Shown: one piece after another, positions 41,998-50,284 of the stretch
Position numbering within the stretch: the stretch's first letter is position 1
Layout of the letters: each line of letters begins with the position of its first letter
Assembly: GCA_045595185.1 (NCBI GenBank)
Contig: JAZNZX010000044.1
Location: forward strand, 1 to 64,000
Reading direction: 5' to 3'
DNA: 64,000 bases
From: Fimenecus sp045595185
GTDB taxonomy: Bacteria; Bacillota; Clostridia; Oscillospirales; Acutalibacteraceae
Position numbers and translations under genes: made by a program
The notes under the pieces: model-generated
The model's database searches: none
Told to the model about the DNA's origin: nothing
Seen by the model: only the letters and a program-made list of their open reading frames with translations

Positions 41998-42726
41998 TTG
42001 GAAAAGAAGAATACATACAAGGCAGCCTACAAGGCCGCGTTTCCTTATACAATACCTGTAATGACAGGCTATCTTTTTATAGGTATAGCCTTTGGAGTTG
42101 TGTTTGCCGATAAGGGCTACAACTTTCTTTGGGCAGGACTTATGAGTCTTCTCGTGTATGCAGGTTCAGGCCAATATCTTGCTGTTAATTTCTTTGACCC
42201 GTCAGTCAGTCTTTTGCAAGTAGTGTTTTTAACATTTATGGTTAATGTCCGTCACATTTTCTACGGACTTTCTCTGCTTGATAAGTTCAAGGTGTCGGGA
42301 AAAAAGAAGCCCTATATGATTTTTTCACTTACTGACGAAACATATTCTCTTTATTTCCTTACAAAAACACCACCTGATGTTGACGAGGGTAAATTTCTTT
42401 TTGCATTGGCAACACTTGACCAGTCCTATTGGATAATCGGCTCAATGATTGGTGCTGTTGCAGGAACTCTTATTCCATTTGACTCAACAGGTATTGATTT
42501 TGCTATGACAGCCTTGTTTATTGTAATCTTTGTTGAACAATGGCTTGAAAAGAAAAACCGTTTTCCTGCTGTTGTTGGTGTAATCGCAAGTTCGATTAGC
42601 CTTCTTGTGTTTGGGAAGGACAGATTTATTCTTCCTGCTATGATTATTATAATGATTGTTCTTCTTTCAAACCATAGAATTGAGGAAAAAAAGAATAAAA
42701 CAGAGGAGGTAGATGGTGATGAATAA
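41998..42726 (+). CDS. azlC: AzlC family branched-chain amino acid exporter subunit
   Basis: A 242-residue membrane protein of the AzlC/LIV-E family, the large subunit of a branched-chain amino acid exporter. Segments: FPYTIPVMTGYLFIGIAFGV, GLMSLLVYAGSGQYLAVNFF, VNVRHIFYGLSLLDKF and TLDQSYWIIGSMIGAVAGTL. The TTG at 41998 fits GGTGA at 41988-41992; a GTG at 41989 inside that RBS is the alternative. Its end overlaps azlD. Confidence 0.92.
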   Translation: MEKKNTYKAAYKAAFPYTIPVMTGYLFIGIAFGVVFADKGYNFLWAGLMSLLVYAGSGQYLAVNFFDPSVSLLQVVFLTFMVNVRHIFYGLSLLDKFKVSGKKKPYMIFSLTDETYSLYFLTKTPPDVDEGKFLFALATLDQSYWIIGSMIGAVAGTLIPFDSTGIDFAMTALFIVIFVEQWLEKKNRFPAVVGVIASSISLLVFGKDRFILPAMIIIMIVLLSNHRIEEKKNKTEEVDGDE

Positions 42727-43063
42727 TCTTCCTGTTTCCTTCTGGCGTTCGCTTATTATAATAGTATTAGTGGCATTGACCACTTTAGCTACAAGAGCAA
42801 TTCCTTTTATCCTTTTCCCAAATGGCAAGAAAATTCCCAAAGCAGTTGAGTATCTTGGTAAAGTTTTACCACCGGCTGTAATTGGTATGCTTGTGGTTTA
42901 TTGCTTCAAGTCAGTGAGCTTTATCGCATCTCCATTTGGTCTGCCTGAAATTATTGCAGGTGCAGTTGTGGTGTTACTTCATGTATGGAAAAGAAATAAT
43001 CTATTAAGTATAGGCACAGGTACGGTTTTGTATATGATACTTATCCAGTATGTTTTTGTGTAA
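42719..43063 (+). CDS. azlD: AzlD family branched-chain amino acid exporter subunit
   Basis: A 114-residue protein with four hydrophobic helices. Family pattern: LTTLATRAIPFILFPNGKKI, PKAVEYLGKVLPPAVIGMLV, and a C-terminal LSIGTGTVLYMIL. It pairs with AzlC. GGAGGT (42705-42710) fits the ATG at 42719 best; ATG at 42713 would be too close. The gene overlaps azlC by 8 nt, so expression is coupled. Confidence 0.92.
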   Translation: MNNLPVSFWRSLIIIVLVALTTLATRAIPFILFPNGKKIPKAVEYLGKVLPPAVIGMLVVYCFKSVSFIASPFGLPEIIAGAVVVLLHVWKRNNLLSIGTGTVLYMILIQYVFV

Positions 43064-43079
43064 ATTGAATAAATCAAGA

Positions 43080-43110
43080 ATTGACGAGGATTTTTTCCTC
43101 GTCTTTCTTT
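43080..43110 (+). terminator. Terminator of azlCD
   Basis: GACGAGGA / TCCTCGTC stem with a TTTTTT loop and TTTCTTTT tail. Confidence 0.88.
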
Positions 43111-43415
43111 TGTGCAAAAGTGCTTAAAAATACCCTTTATATAATAGTATAGGAAATCAGTAGAAAAAATGGAATATTTCACCATTGAAATGCATAAAAT
43201 ATACACAAAAGATGTATATATACAGTTGATGATAGGGGGGATTTTGTAACCACTTTGTAATAAGTTAAAAAAATTTTAACATTTTCACAAAAAAATCTAA
43301 ATCTTTGGCGAGAAAAACACAAAATATTGTGGTTTAAAGAGGGTTAATTGGATATTAAGTCAAAAATTGACTTTGTTTTTTGTGAAATATAGACAAAAAT
43401 CACTTTTTAAAAAAT
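43111..43415. other. AT-rich intergenic region without a recognised gene
   Basis: About 300 bp between the azlD terminator and the next promoter. It contains scattered A/T runs, the short palindrome AAGTCAAAAATTGACTT near 43360 and a GATAGGGGGGATTTTG stretch. No open frame with an RBS, tRNA or terminator was seen; it may hold distal regulatory sites. Confidence 0.4.
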
Positions 43416-43575
43416 TTGACTTTTTTTCTTGGTATGAATATAATCTTCAAGGTCACAAAGCGAGAATAACGGTCGCTGTTTTAGGCGAGCCTTAAAATCC
43501 ACTTTTCTAAGTCAGGATTTTAGGTAAGCCCCTCAGAAGTTCAAGAGGGTTAACAGGACTTATTAAAGGAGCAGA
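43416..43575 (+). promoter_or_regulatory. Promoter and structured 5' leader of the 3D/G5-domain protein gene
   Basis: Promoter TTGACT (43416-43421), 17-bp spacer, TATAAT (43439-43444), then a ~125-nt leader. Pairings seen: AGCGA/TCGCT (43459-43477), CCTTAAAATCC with GGATTTTAGG (43490-43524), AGGC/GCC closing around it, and CCCTC/GAGGG (43530-43549), followed by the RBS AAAGGAG. No intrinsic terminator is present. Genes of this family are often under c-di-AMP (ydaO) riboswitches, but the conserved 3' core of that class is not found here, so the leader stays unassigned. Confidence 0.55.
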
Positions 43576-43578
43576 ATG

Positions 43579-44847
43579 ATGAATCAAAATATTAAAGGGC
43601 AAGTAAGGGCTACTCGTCGTGTTGCAGTACGAGTAACAGCAATTATTTTGGCAGTTGCCATTTTGTGCGCTGGAACAGCTTTTGCTGCCACAAGTGAGAC
43701 TTCTTATATCGTTGATATTTATGAGGGCTCACAGGTAACAAGAATTGAAACTACTAATACAGTAGCAGAAGAAATTGTTGCCGAAGCAGGAATTCAGTTG
43801 TCCGAAAAAGATAAACTTGTACTTGATGCGTTTGAACCTGGTAAGGACAGCCGAATTGAAATCTATCGTGCAGGTCAAGTGACTTTTGTGCACACAGACG
43901 GAAAAATTTTCAATACATTTTTTGCAGGAACAGTAGCAGAACTCATTGAAAGTCAGGGTATTACACTTTCTGACAATCTTTTCTCAAGTGTTGACGTAAA
44001 CGCTGTTGTGACAAACAATTTACGAGTTGAAATTATTAGTGCCTATGACATTATTATCAACGTTGACGGTGAAGAAAAGAGCGTTAAGACTACTGCAAAA
44101 ACAGTAGGTGATTTACTCACAGAACAGGACATTATCCTTGATGAAGACGATGAAGTTTCACCAACTGCTGATACAGTTCTTGCAAATAATTTAGTTATTG
44201 ATGTTCTTCGTGTTGAATATGTAACACGCGAAACAGAAGAAAAAATTCCATTTACAACTGAAAAGGTTAATTCTTCAGCATTGAACAAGGGAATAGAAAA
44301 GGTTTCACAAAAGGGTGCTGACGGTGTTAAGACCAACACTTATCAGGATAAGGTTGTAAACGGTGTTGTTGAGTCTTCAGAGCTTGTAAGCGAAGAAGTA
44401 ACAAAAGAGCCTGTTAAGGAGATTATCAAGGTTGGTACTCTCGTAAAACAGACATCAACAAAATTAGGAAACAACAAGATTGAAAAGAATGGTAAGCCAA
44501 TTTCAGAATTGGAGCTTCCGTCAAAATACACAATCGATGAAAACAATGTTCCTACTGAATACAAATACACGATTTCAGGTCGTGGTGCAGCATATTGTAT
44601 CCCTGGTGGTATCACATCAACAGGCAGACCTGTAAAACCTGGTTACATTGCAGTTAACCCAAAACAGATTCCATACGGAACTGAAATGTGGATTGTATCA
44701 AATGATGGCGTTGTTTACGGTTATGCAATTGCTGCTGATACAGGTGGATTCGTAAAGAAAGGCTACTTTACGTGCGACCTTTATATGAACAGCACAGAAC
44801 AGTGCTATCAGTGGGGCGACAGAGCAGTCACAATCTATGTTTTATAA
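43579..44847 (+). CDS. Exported cell-wall hydrolase with DUF348, G5 and 3D domains (YabE-like)
   Basis: A 422-residue secreted protein. A signal segment (VAVRVTAIILAVAILCAGTA) is followed by three ubiquitin-like DUF348 repeats (YEGSQVTRIETTNTVAEEIV; YRAGQVTFVHTDGKIF; VDGEEKSVKTTAKTVGDLLT), a G5 domain (~220-300, YVTRETEEKIPFTTEKVNSS) and a C-terminal 3D domain with its aspartates in AIAADTGGFVKKG and FTCDLYM. Similar to Bacillus YabE and resuscitation-promoting factors, which cleave peptidoglycan glycans. Two ATG codons (43576, 43579) follow AAAGGAG; the second has better spacing. Terminator downstream. Confidence 0.9.
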   Translation: MNQNIKGQVRATRRVAVRVTAIILAVAILCAGTAFAATSETSYIVDIYEGSQVTRIETTNTVAEEIVAEAGIQLSEKDKLVLDAFEPGKDSRIEIYRAGQVTFVHTDGKIFNTFFAGTVAELIESQGITLSDNLFSSVDVNAVVTNNLRVEIISAYDIIINVDGEEKSVKTTAKTVGDLLTEQDIILDEDDEVSPTADTVLANNLVIDVLRVEYVTRETEEKIPFTTEKVNSSALNKGIEKVSQKGADGVKTNTYQDKVVNGVVESSELVSEEVTKEPVKEIIKVGTLVKQTSTKLGNNKIEKNGKPISELELPSKYTIDENNVPTEYKYTISGRGAAYCIPGGITSTGRPVKPGYIAVNPKQIPYGTEMWIVSNDGVVYGYAIAADTGGFVKKGYFTCDLYMNSTEQCYQWGDRAVTIYVL

Positions 44848-44853
44848 TCTTAA

Positions 44854-44881
44854 AGGAGAGTTCAAAACGAACTCTCTTTTT
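44854..44881 (+). terminator. Terminator of the 3D-domain gene
   Basis: GGAGAGTTC / CGAACTCTC with an AAAA loop, then TTTTTT. Confidence 0.92.
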
Positions 44882-44943
44882 TGTTGCATTTCGGTATGTT
44901 TGTGTTAAAATATAAATATAATAATGTATCAGGGCGTGAATTT

Positions 44944-46479
44944 ATGAGAGTATTAACAGTTGAAAATGTAAAAAAGGTTGAAGCATTAGCCAATGAAAGT
45001 GGCATTTCATATCTTCAGCTTATGGAAAATGCAGGTTCATATTGTGCAAGGGTAATCCGTAAAACATATGCAAATACTGACAAGAAAAAAGTTCTTATTG
45101 TATGTGGCAAAGGCAAAAACGGTGGTGACGGTTTTGTTATTGCAAGAAAGCTTTATGAAAACAACTTTGATGTTACCGTAATGCTCACAATGGGTTTGCC
45201 TGCCGATAACATTTCAACGGAAATGCTTTCTCGTGTTCGTGCTTTGAATATCCCTGTGGTGAATTATGACCCTGAAGGCTCAATCGACAGTTATTTTGAA
45301 AAATCACAACTGATTGTTGACTGCATTTTCGGTATAGGCTTTCATGGTGAACCTGATACAACTATCAAAGAACTCATCAAAAAGGTCAATTCATCTTCTG
45401 CCGATGTTGTGAGTATTGACATTCCAAGTGGCCTTGAAGGTGATAGTGGCAAGGTTAATGAAAACTCCGTTACGGCTGATATTACAATAGCAGTTCTTTC
45501 CTTAAAGCCTGTTCATGTGCTTAAACCATCAATCGAGAATTGCGGAAGGGTCATTTTAGCACCAATCGGTATTCCTGACAGATGCTTTCAGCGAGTTCCT
45601 GCATCACTTTTTACAGTGAATACAGAAGAAGTAAAATCATTGTTTACAAAACGAGATGCAGTAAGTCACAAGGGTACATATGGTACAGTCCTTGTAATCG
45701 GTGGCAGCTACGAAATGCCGAATGCAGTTTATTTTGCATCACAAGGTGCTGTAAACAGCGGTGCAGGTCTTGTGAAGGTGGCGTTTCCTGCAGTTGCATA
45801 TAGTGCAATAGCACCGAAAACATACGAGCAGACATTAGTGCCCCTTGAAAGCAATAAGTCAGGACGAATTTCACAAAATGCAATAAAACGACTTGAAAAG
45901 GAACTGAAAAAATGTTCCTGCGTGATTATTGGCTGTGGTATGGGTACTGATGAAGACACAAAAGCTATAACGAAATTTGTAATTGAAAATTCAGAAGTGC
46001 CGATTATTATTGACGCTGACGGTATAAACTGCCTTAAAGATAATGTGGAATTGTTCGATAATGCAAAAGCACCTGTTATCTTGACACCGCATCCAAAAGA
46101 AATGTCCCGTATTGCAGGTGTTTCTGTGGAAGAAATTCTCGATAACAGAGGTGCTGTTGTACAGAGCTTCACAAAAGCACATAAGTCAACTCTTGTGCTT
46201 AAGGGTGCATCAACTCTCGTTGGTTGTACTGAATTTGATGATATGTATGTGAATTCGTCAGGTAATCCAGGTATGGCAACAGGTGGTAGCGGTGATGTTT
46301 TAAGCGGTATAATCGCAGCGTTTGTTTCGCAGGGTATGGATGCTTTCAGAAGTGCTATTGCAGGTGTCTATATCCATGGCCTTGCAGGTGACGATGTCAC
46401 AAAGAAATACTCAATGATGGGAAATACTCCGTCACTTATTTTGAAGGAACTCCCTTTAACTTTAGGTAAAATTGAATAG
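44944..46479 (+). CDS. nnr: Bifunctional NAD(P)H-hydrate epimerase / ADP-dependent dehydratase
   Basis: A 511-residue fusion that repairs damaged NADHX and NADPHX. The N-terminal YjeF_N epimerase domain (~1-215) holds CGKGKNGGDGFVIARKL and VDCIFGIGFHGEPD. The C-terminal carbohydrate-kinase-like dehydratase (~220-505) holds KGTYGTVLVIGGSYEMPNA, GCGMGTDEDTK, TPHPKEMSRIAG and the active-site loop NPGMATGGSGDVLSGIIAA. The frame is open upstream, but GGGCGTGA fits the ATG at 44944 and MRVLTVENVKKVE matches the family start. The next gene starts 7 nt after its stop. Confidence 0.95.
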   Translation: MRVLTVENVKKVEALANESGISYLQLMENAGSYCARVIRKTYANTDKKKVLIVCGKGKNGGDGFVIARKLYENNFDVTVMLTMGLPADNISTEMLSRVRALNIPVVNYDPEGSIDSYFEKSQLIVDCIFGIGFHGEPDTTIKELIKKVNSSSADVVSIDIPSGLEGDSGKVNENSVTADITIAVLSLKPVHVLKPSIENCGRVILAPIGIPDRCFQRVPASLFTVNTEEVKSLFTKRDAVSHKGTYGTVLVIGGSYEMPNAVYFASQGAVNSGAGLVKVAFPAVAYSAIAPKTYEQTLVPLESNKSGRISQNAIKRLEKELKKCSCVIIGCGMGTDEDTKAITKFVIENSEVPIIIDADGINCLKDNVELFDNAKAPVILTPHPKEMSRIAGVSVEEILDNRGAVVQSFTKAHKSTLVLKGASTLVGCTEFDDMYVNSSGNPGMATGGSGDVLSGIIAAFVSQGMDAFRSAIAGVYIHGLAGDDVTKKYSMMGNTPSLILKELPLTLGKIE

Positions 46480-46486
46480 GTGGATT

Positions 46487-46990
46487 ATGAAGAAACCCCT
46501 TTGTGTTATGATTGCAATTCTCTTTTTGGCAGGTTGCGGAAAAATAAATGCAAAGGAAAATAAAAATGAAATTCCTGATTTCAGGGGATTTAAGACAGAT
46601 GTTTATACAGAAATAAACGGTATTAAAATTTCAGGCTCTGCTGTTTATTCGGAGCTTGACGGACTTGTGCTGACTCTTACATCTCCTGACTCTGTGAACG
46701 GAACGGAAATAATCTGTAAGGACGGTGAATGTAAGGTGACGCTTTATGAACTGTCCTTTTCTGTTTTGTGTGGGCATTTGCCCTTTAACAGTGTGATTGT
46801 GGGTCTTGTAGCTTGCGGTGAAAATGCAAAAACCTCAATATATGAAAATGATTCATATAAATTTACCGCTAACGGATATACATATGAACTGTATGTTGAT
46901 GAAGAAACGAAATGCTTTAAGAAAATTACATCAGACGGAAAAGATGTTCTTTACTTTGAAAATTTTAAGTATAATATGGGACAGACCTGA
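46487..46990 (+). CDS. Small lipoprotein, unknown function
   Basis: A 167-residue lipoprotein with signal MKKPLCVMIAILFLAGC and lipobox LAGC. The mature part has alternating beta-type segments (VYTEINGIKISGSAVYSEL; KCFKKITSDGKDVLYFENFK) without a recognisable catalytic motif. ATG at 46487 follows AGGTGG; the open frame upstream overlaps nnr. Probably co-transcribed with nnr and possibly with mazF downstream. Confidence 0.75.
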   Translation: MKKPLCVMIAILFLAGCGKINAKENKNEIPDFRGFKTDVYTEINGIKISGSAVYSELDGLVLTLTSPDSVNGTEIICKDGECKVTLYELSFSVLCGHLPFNSVIVGLVACGENAKTSIYENDSYKFTANGYTYELYVDEETKCFKKITSDGKDVLYFENFKYNMGQT

Positions 46991-47091
46991 AAATTAAAGA
47001 ATAGTATGTATTACTCCCTGATTTTTTTGCCTTCAATGTTTATTTTTACAAATACAAGGTAAAAATAAAGATATAAGGAGTGATACGAAAA

Positions 47092-47436
47092 ATGAATGTA
47101 AAACGCGGGGACATATATTACGCAGATTTAAGTCCTGTTGTAGGCTCGGAGCAAGGTGGAGTCCGTCCTGTACTTATAGTGCAAAATGATGTGGGCAATA
47201 AATACAGCCCAACAGTAATTGCGGCGGCAATTACGAGTCAGCAGGATAAATCACGGATGCCGACGCACATAAATGTAAACGGAGATACCTGCGGACTCAG
47301 TAAAGACTCTGTTGTGCTTCTTGAACAGGTGAGAACAATCGACAAGCAACGGCTGAAAGAGCGAATGGGAAATTTATCCGTTACCGATATGAACAAAATC
47401 AACAAAGCATTAACCGTCTCATTCGGTTTAATATAA
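47092..47436 (+). CDS. MazF/PemK family toxin (EndoA-like endoribonuclease)
   Basis: A 114-residue protein matching Firmicutes MazF/NdoA: MNVKRGDIYYADLSPVVGSE, QGGVRPVLIVQNDVGNKYSP, TVIAAAITSQQDKSRMPTH and SVVLLEQVRTIDKQRLKERM. The catalytic Arg and Thr of the family are at GVRPVLI and ITSQ. It cleaves mRNA at short sequences. RBS AAGGAG is 11 nt before this ATG. The usual upstream antitoxin (a ribbon-helix-helix protein) and alanine racemase genes are absent: the gene before it is a lipoprotein. Confidence 0.92.
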   Translation: MNVKRGDIYYADLSPVVGSEQGGVRPVLIVQNDVGNKYSPTVIAAAITSQQDKSRMPTHINVNGDTCGLSKDSVVLLEQVRTIDKQRLKERMGNLSVTDMNKINKALTVSFGLI

Positions 47437-47456
47437 ATTAAAAGTAACAATTATTC

Positions 47457-47506
47457 TTGGCTCCCCTGAAAGGGGAGCTGTCTGCGTAAGCAGACTGAGG
47501 GGGTTC
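47457..47506. repeat. REP-type double hairpin
   Basis: GGCTCCCCTGAAAGGGGAGC and GTCTGCGTAAGCAGAC in tandem, ending TGAGGGGGTT. Related to the type-B core at 13258 (CCTCCCTC... / GCCCCCTC...). Confidence 0.7.
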
Positions 47507-47549
47507 TAAAAATAAAATATGAAATATTTATTAAATTTACATAAACCAC

Positions 47550-47609
47550 TTGACTACTTGGAAAAAAGTGGTTAAAATATAATTAGCACTCGAAAGGTGA
47601 GAGTGCTAA
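47550..47609 (+). promoter_or_regulatory. groESL promoter with CIRCE operator
   Basis: TTGACT (47550-47555), 17-bp spacer, TAAAAT (47573-47578). The CIRCE inverted repeat TTAGCACTC-N9-GAGTGCTAA is perfect at 47583-47609, at the expected transcription start, so HrcA is the likely repressor. Confidence 0.96.
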
Positions 47610-47647
47610 AAATGTAATATTTAATCTTTTTCAGGAGGTAACATAAA

Positions 47648-47932
47648 ATGACAATTAAACCACTTGCAGACAGAGTTGTACTCAAGTCTTGTGAAATGGA
47701 AGAAACAACAAAAAGCGGTATCGTTCTCGCTGCATCTGCACAGGAAAAACCACAGGTTGCTGAGGTCGTTGCAGTAGGTCCGGGCGGACTTGTTGACGGA
47801 AATGAAGTAAAAATGTATGTTAAGGTTGGCGATAAGGTAATTATCGGCAAGTATTCAGGTCAGGAAGTTAAGATGGACAACGAGGAATACACAATTGTTC
47901 GTCAGGCAGAAATTCTTGCTATTGTTGAATAA
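47648..47932 (+). CDS. groES: Co-chaperonin GroES
   Basis: A 94-residue GroES: MTIKPLADRVVLKSCEMEET at the start, the mobile loop KSGIVLAASAQEKPQ (~22-36), GPGGLVDGNEVKMYVKVGDK and a terminal ILAIVE. It caps the GroEL cavity. GGAGGT precedes the ATG. CIRCE-regulated, 15 nt before groEL. Confidence 0.97.
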   Translation: MTIKPLADRVVLKSCEMEETTKSGIVLAASAQEKPQVAEVVAVGPGGLVDGNEVKMYVKVGDKVIIGKYSGQEVKMDNEEYTIVRQAEILAIVE

Positions 47933-47947
47933 GGAGGGCTTTGAATT

Positions 47948-49585
47948 ATGGCTAAACAGATTATTTACGGTGAAGAAGCAAGAAAGGCTCTTCAGAACGG
48001 TATTGATAAATTAAGCAATACAGTTAAAATCACTCTCGGACCAAAGGGCAGAAATGTAGTCCTTGACAGAAAATACGGTGGTCCGCTTATCACTAATGAC
48101 GGTGTTACAATCGCAAAGGAAATCGAGCTTGAGGATGCATTCGAAAATATGGGTGCACAGCTTGTAAAAGAGGTTGCAACAAAGACAAACGATGTTGCCG
48201 GTGACGGTACAACAACGGCTACACTTTTAGCTCAGGCCCTTGTTCGCGAGGGTATGAAGAATGTTGCGGCAGGTGCAAACCCAATGGTAGTCAAAAAGGG
48301 TATGAAGGCTGCTGTTGACGCTGTTGTTGCTGAAGTACTTAAAAACGCAAAGCCTGTTGAATCTTCAGAAGATATTGCAAGAGTTGCAACAGTTTCTGCT
48401 GCTGACGAATATGTTGGTGAGCTTATTGCTGATGCAATGGCAAAGGTTACTGCTGACGGTGTAATCACAATCGAAGAATCAAACACAGGTGAAACACATT
48501 CAGATATCGTTGAGGGTATGCAGTTCGACCGTGGATACATTTCACCTTATATGGTAACTGATACAGATAAAATGGAAGCAGTTATCGACGACGCACTTAT
48601 CCTTATCACAGATAAGAAAATCGGCAATATTCAGGAGATTCTTCCTGTACTTGAACAGATTGTTCAGTCAGGAAAAAAACTCGTTATCGTTGCAGAAGAT
48701 GTTGAAGGCGAAGCACTCTCAACTCTCCTTGTAAATAAACTCCGTGGTACATTTACTTGTGTTGCTGTTAAAGCACCTGGTTTCGGTGACAGAAGAAAGG
48801 AAATGCTTCAGGATATCGCAATCCTTACAGGCGGTCAGGTAATTACATCTGATTTAGGTCTTGAACTTAAAGATACACAGCTCTTCCAGTTAGGTAAGGC
48901 AAGACAGGTTAAGATTTCAAAGGAAAACACAATCATCGTTGACGGTGCAGGCGAAGTTGATGCAATCAAGGCAAGAGTTAACCAGATTAAAGCACAGATT
49001 GCAGAAACAACATCAGACTTTGACCGTGAAAAACTTCAGGAAAGACTTGCAAAAATGGCAGGTGGTGTTGCAGTTATCCGTGTTGGTGCTGCTACTGAAA
49101 CTGAAATGAAAGAAAAGAAACTCCGTATTGAAGATGCTCTTGCTGCTACAAAAGCTGCTGTTGAAGAAGGTACAGTAGCAGGCGGTGGTGTCGCTCTCCT
49201 CGGTGCAATCAAGGCTGCTGAAACACTCCTTGACACAGACGATGCAGACTTCAAGACAGGTGTTAAGATTGTTCTTAAGGCTATTGAAGAGCCTGTTCGT
49301 CAGATTGCAGCAAATGCAGGCCTTGAAGGTTCGGTTATTGTTAATAAAATTATGAATTCAACTAAGGTAGGCTACGGATATAACTTTGCAACAGGAAAAT
49401 ATGTAGATATGTTTAAAGCAGGTATCCTTGACCCTGCAAAGGTAACTCGTTCAGCACTCCAGAACGCAGCTTCAGTTGCAGCAATGGTTCTCACAACAGA
49501 ATCACTCGTAGCAGATATTCCTGACCCACAGGCTGAAGCAGCAGCTGCTGCAGCAATGGCTCAGGCAGGCGGCGGAATGTATTAA
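47948..49585 (+). CDS. groEL: Chaperonin GroEL
   Basis: A 545-residue Hsp60 with the ATP-site motif GDGTTTATLLAQ (~86-97), NVAAGANPMVVKKGM, GFGDRRKEMLQDIAILTGG, the family signature AAVEEGTVAGGGVALL (~404-419) and the C-terminal GGGMY tail. RBS AAGGAGG. Second gene of the HrcA/CIRCE-controlled operon. Confidence 0.98.
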   Translation: MAKQIIYGEEARKALQNGIDKLSNTVKITLGPKGRNVVLDRKYGGPLITNDGVTIAKEIELEDAFENMGAQLVKEVATKTNDVAGDGTTTATLLAQALVREGMKNVAAGANPMVVKKGMKAAVDAVVAEVLKNAKPVESSEDIARVATVSAADEYVGELIADAMAKVTADGVITIEESNTGETHSDIVEGMQFDRGYISPYMVTDTDKMEAVIDDALILITDKKIGNIQEILPVLEQIVQSGKKLVIVAEDVEGEALSTLLVNKLRGTFTCVAVKAPGFGDRRKEMLQDIAILTGGQVITSDLGLELKDTQLFQLGKARQVKISKENTIIVDGAGEVDAIKARVNQIKAQIAETTSDFDREKLQERLAKMAGGVAVIRVGAATETEMKEKKLRIEDALAATKAAVEEGTVAGGGVALLGAIKAAETLLDTDDADFKTGVKIVLKAIEEPVRQIAANAGLEGSVIVNKIMNSTKVGYGYNFATGKYVDMFKAGILDPAKVTRSALQNAASVAAMVLTTESLVADIPDPQAEAAAAAAMAQAGGGMY

Positions 49586-49636
49586 TAAATGCAGAATGCT
49601 GAATGCAAAATGCAGAATGATTATAATTAAACAATA

Positions 49637-49668
49637 TACGGTAGGGCGGGGTATTGACCCCGCCTTAT
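49637..49668. repeat. REP-type hairpin GGCGGGGTATTGACCCCGCC
   Basis: A 8-bp G/C stem around a TATTGA loop, related to hairpins at 10729 and 10863. It could serve groEL as a weak terminator, but no T-run follows directly. Confidence 0.55.
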
Positions 49669-49723
49669 TGATTTTTTGTTTCAAAAAGTATATAATTAAA
49701 TCATAATCCAAGGAGTTGATATT

Positions 49724-50107
49724 ATGAAAATTGCAGTAACTTATGAAAATGAACAGGTGTTTCAGCATTTCGGTCACACAGAAAAATTCAAAATCTATGA
49801 AGTGCAGAACGATGAAATTGTGAATATGCAGGTTGTAAATACAAACGGCAGCGGTCACGGTGCTTTGTCAGGCTTTTTAAAGGACAACGGAGTGGATGTG
49901 CTTATCTGTGGCGGTATCGGTGGCGGTGCGCAGAATGCACTTAATGAAGCCGGCATCAAATGGTATGGCGGAGTAAAAGGAGATTGCAACAGTGCAGTTA
50001 TCTCATTCCTTTTAGGTAAGCTTGACTATAACCCTGACGCAAAATGCGACCACCACGACCACGAGCACGGTGAAGGACATACCTGTGGCGAACACGGTTG
50101 TAAATAA
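49724..50107 (+). CDS. NifX/NifB-associated (dinitrogenase iron-molybdenum cofactor) domain protein with His-rich tail
   Basis: A 127-residue protein. Residues 1-105 form a NifX/NifY-like Fe-Mo cofactor-binding domain: MKIAVTYENEQVFQHFGHTE, DVLICGGIGGGAQNALNEAG and KGDCNSAVISFL. The tail has a metal-binding cluster, CDHHDHEHGEGHTCGEHGC. In non-fixing Clostridia such proteins are thought to handle iron-sulfur or other metal clusters. AAGGAG precedes the ATG. No nif genes are nearby. Confidence 0.88.
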   Translation: MKIAVTYENEQVFQHFGHTEKFKIYEVQNDEIVNMQVVNTNGSGHGALSGFLKDNGVDVLICGGIGGGAQNALNEAGIKWYGGVKGDCNSAVISFLLGKLDYNPDAKCDHHDHEHGEGHTCGEHGCK

Positions 50108-50154
50108 TTCGTAATTCTTAATGCGTAATTCGTAATTATTGTATATATCAAATT

Positions 50155-50190
50155 TATGTAGGGGCGATTCAAGAATCGCCCGTTTTTTAT
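50155..50190. repeat. REP-type hairpin GGGGCGATTC / GAATCGCCC
   Basis: GTAGGGGCGATTCAAGAATCGCCCGTTTTTT. Same family as the hairpin at 16877. The T-run makes it terminator-like for the preceding gene. It follows a TTCGTAATTC/GCGTAATTCGTAATT low-complexity repeat at 50106-50139. Confidence 0.65.
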
Positions 50191-50219
50191 TGCTTTTTCT
50201 GTATTTCAATAAAAATTTA

Positions 50220-50248
50220 TTGACAAACGATAAAAATAATGCTATTTT
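50220..50248 (+). promoter_or_regulatory. Promoter of the DUF2975/HTH operon
   Basis: TTGACA (50220-50225), 17-bp spacer, TATTTT (50243-50248). Confidence 0.65.
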
Positions 50249-50284
50249 AAAGAAAAACCTTATTTTTCTTATAGGGGTGTAAAT

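Noticed and set aside
43451..43575. Leader of the 3D-domain gene considered as a c-di-AMP (ydaO) riboswitch
   Set aside because: The gene context fits, but the conserved sequence core of that class was not found; kept as an unassigned structured leader.
49724..50107. NifX-like protein taken as evidence of nitrogen fixation
   Set aside because: No nif structural or assembly genes are near, and such domains are common in non-fixing Clostridia.
16877..50190. REP hairpins considered as tRNA or small RNA genes
   Set aside because: They are simple stems with repeated copies in intergenic space and no cloverleaf or independent promoter.
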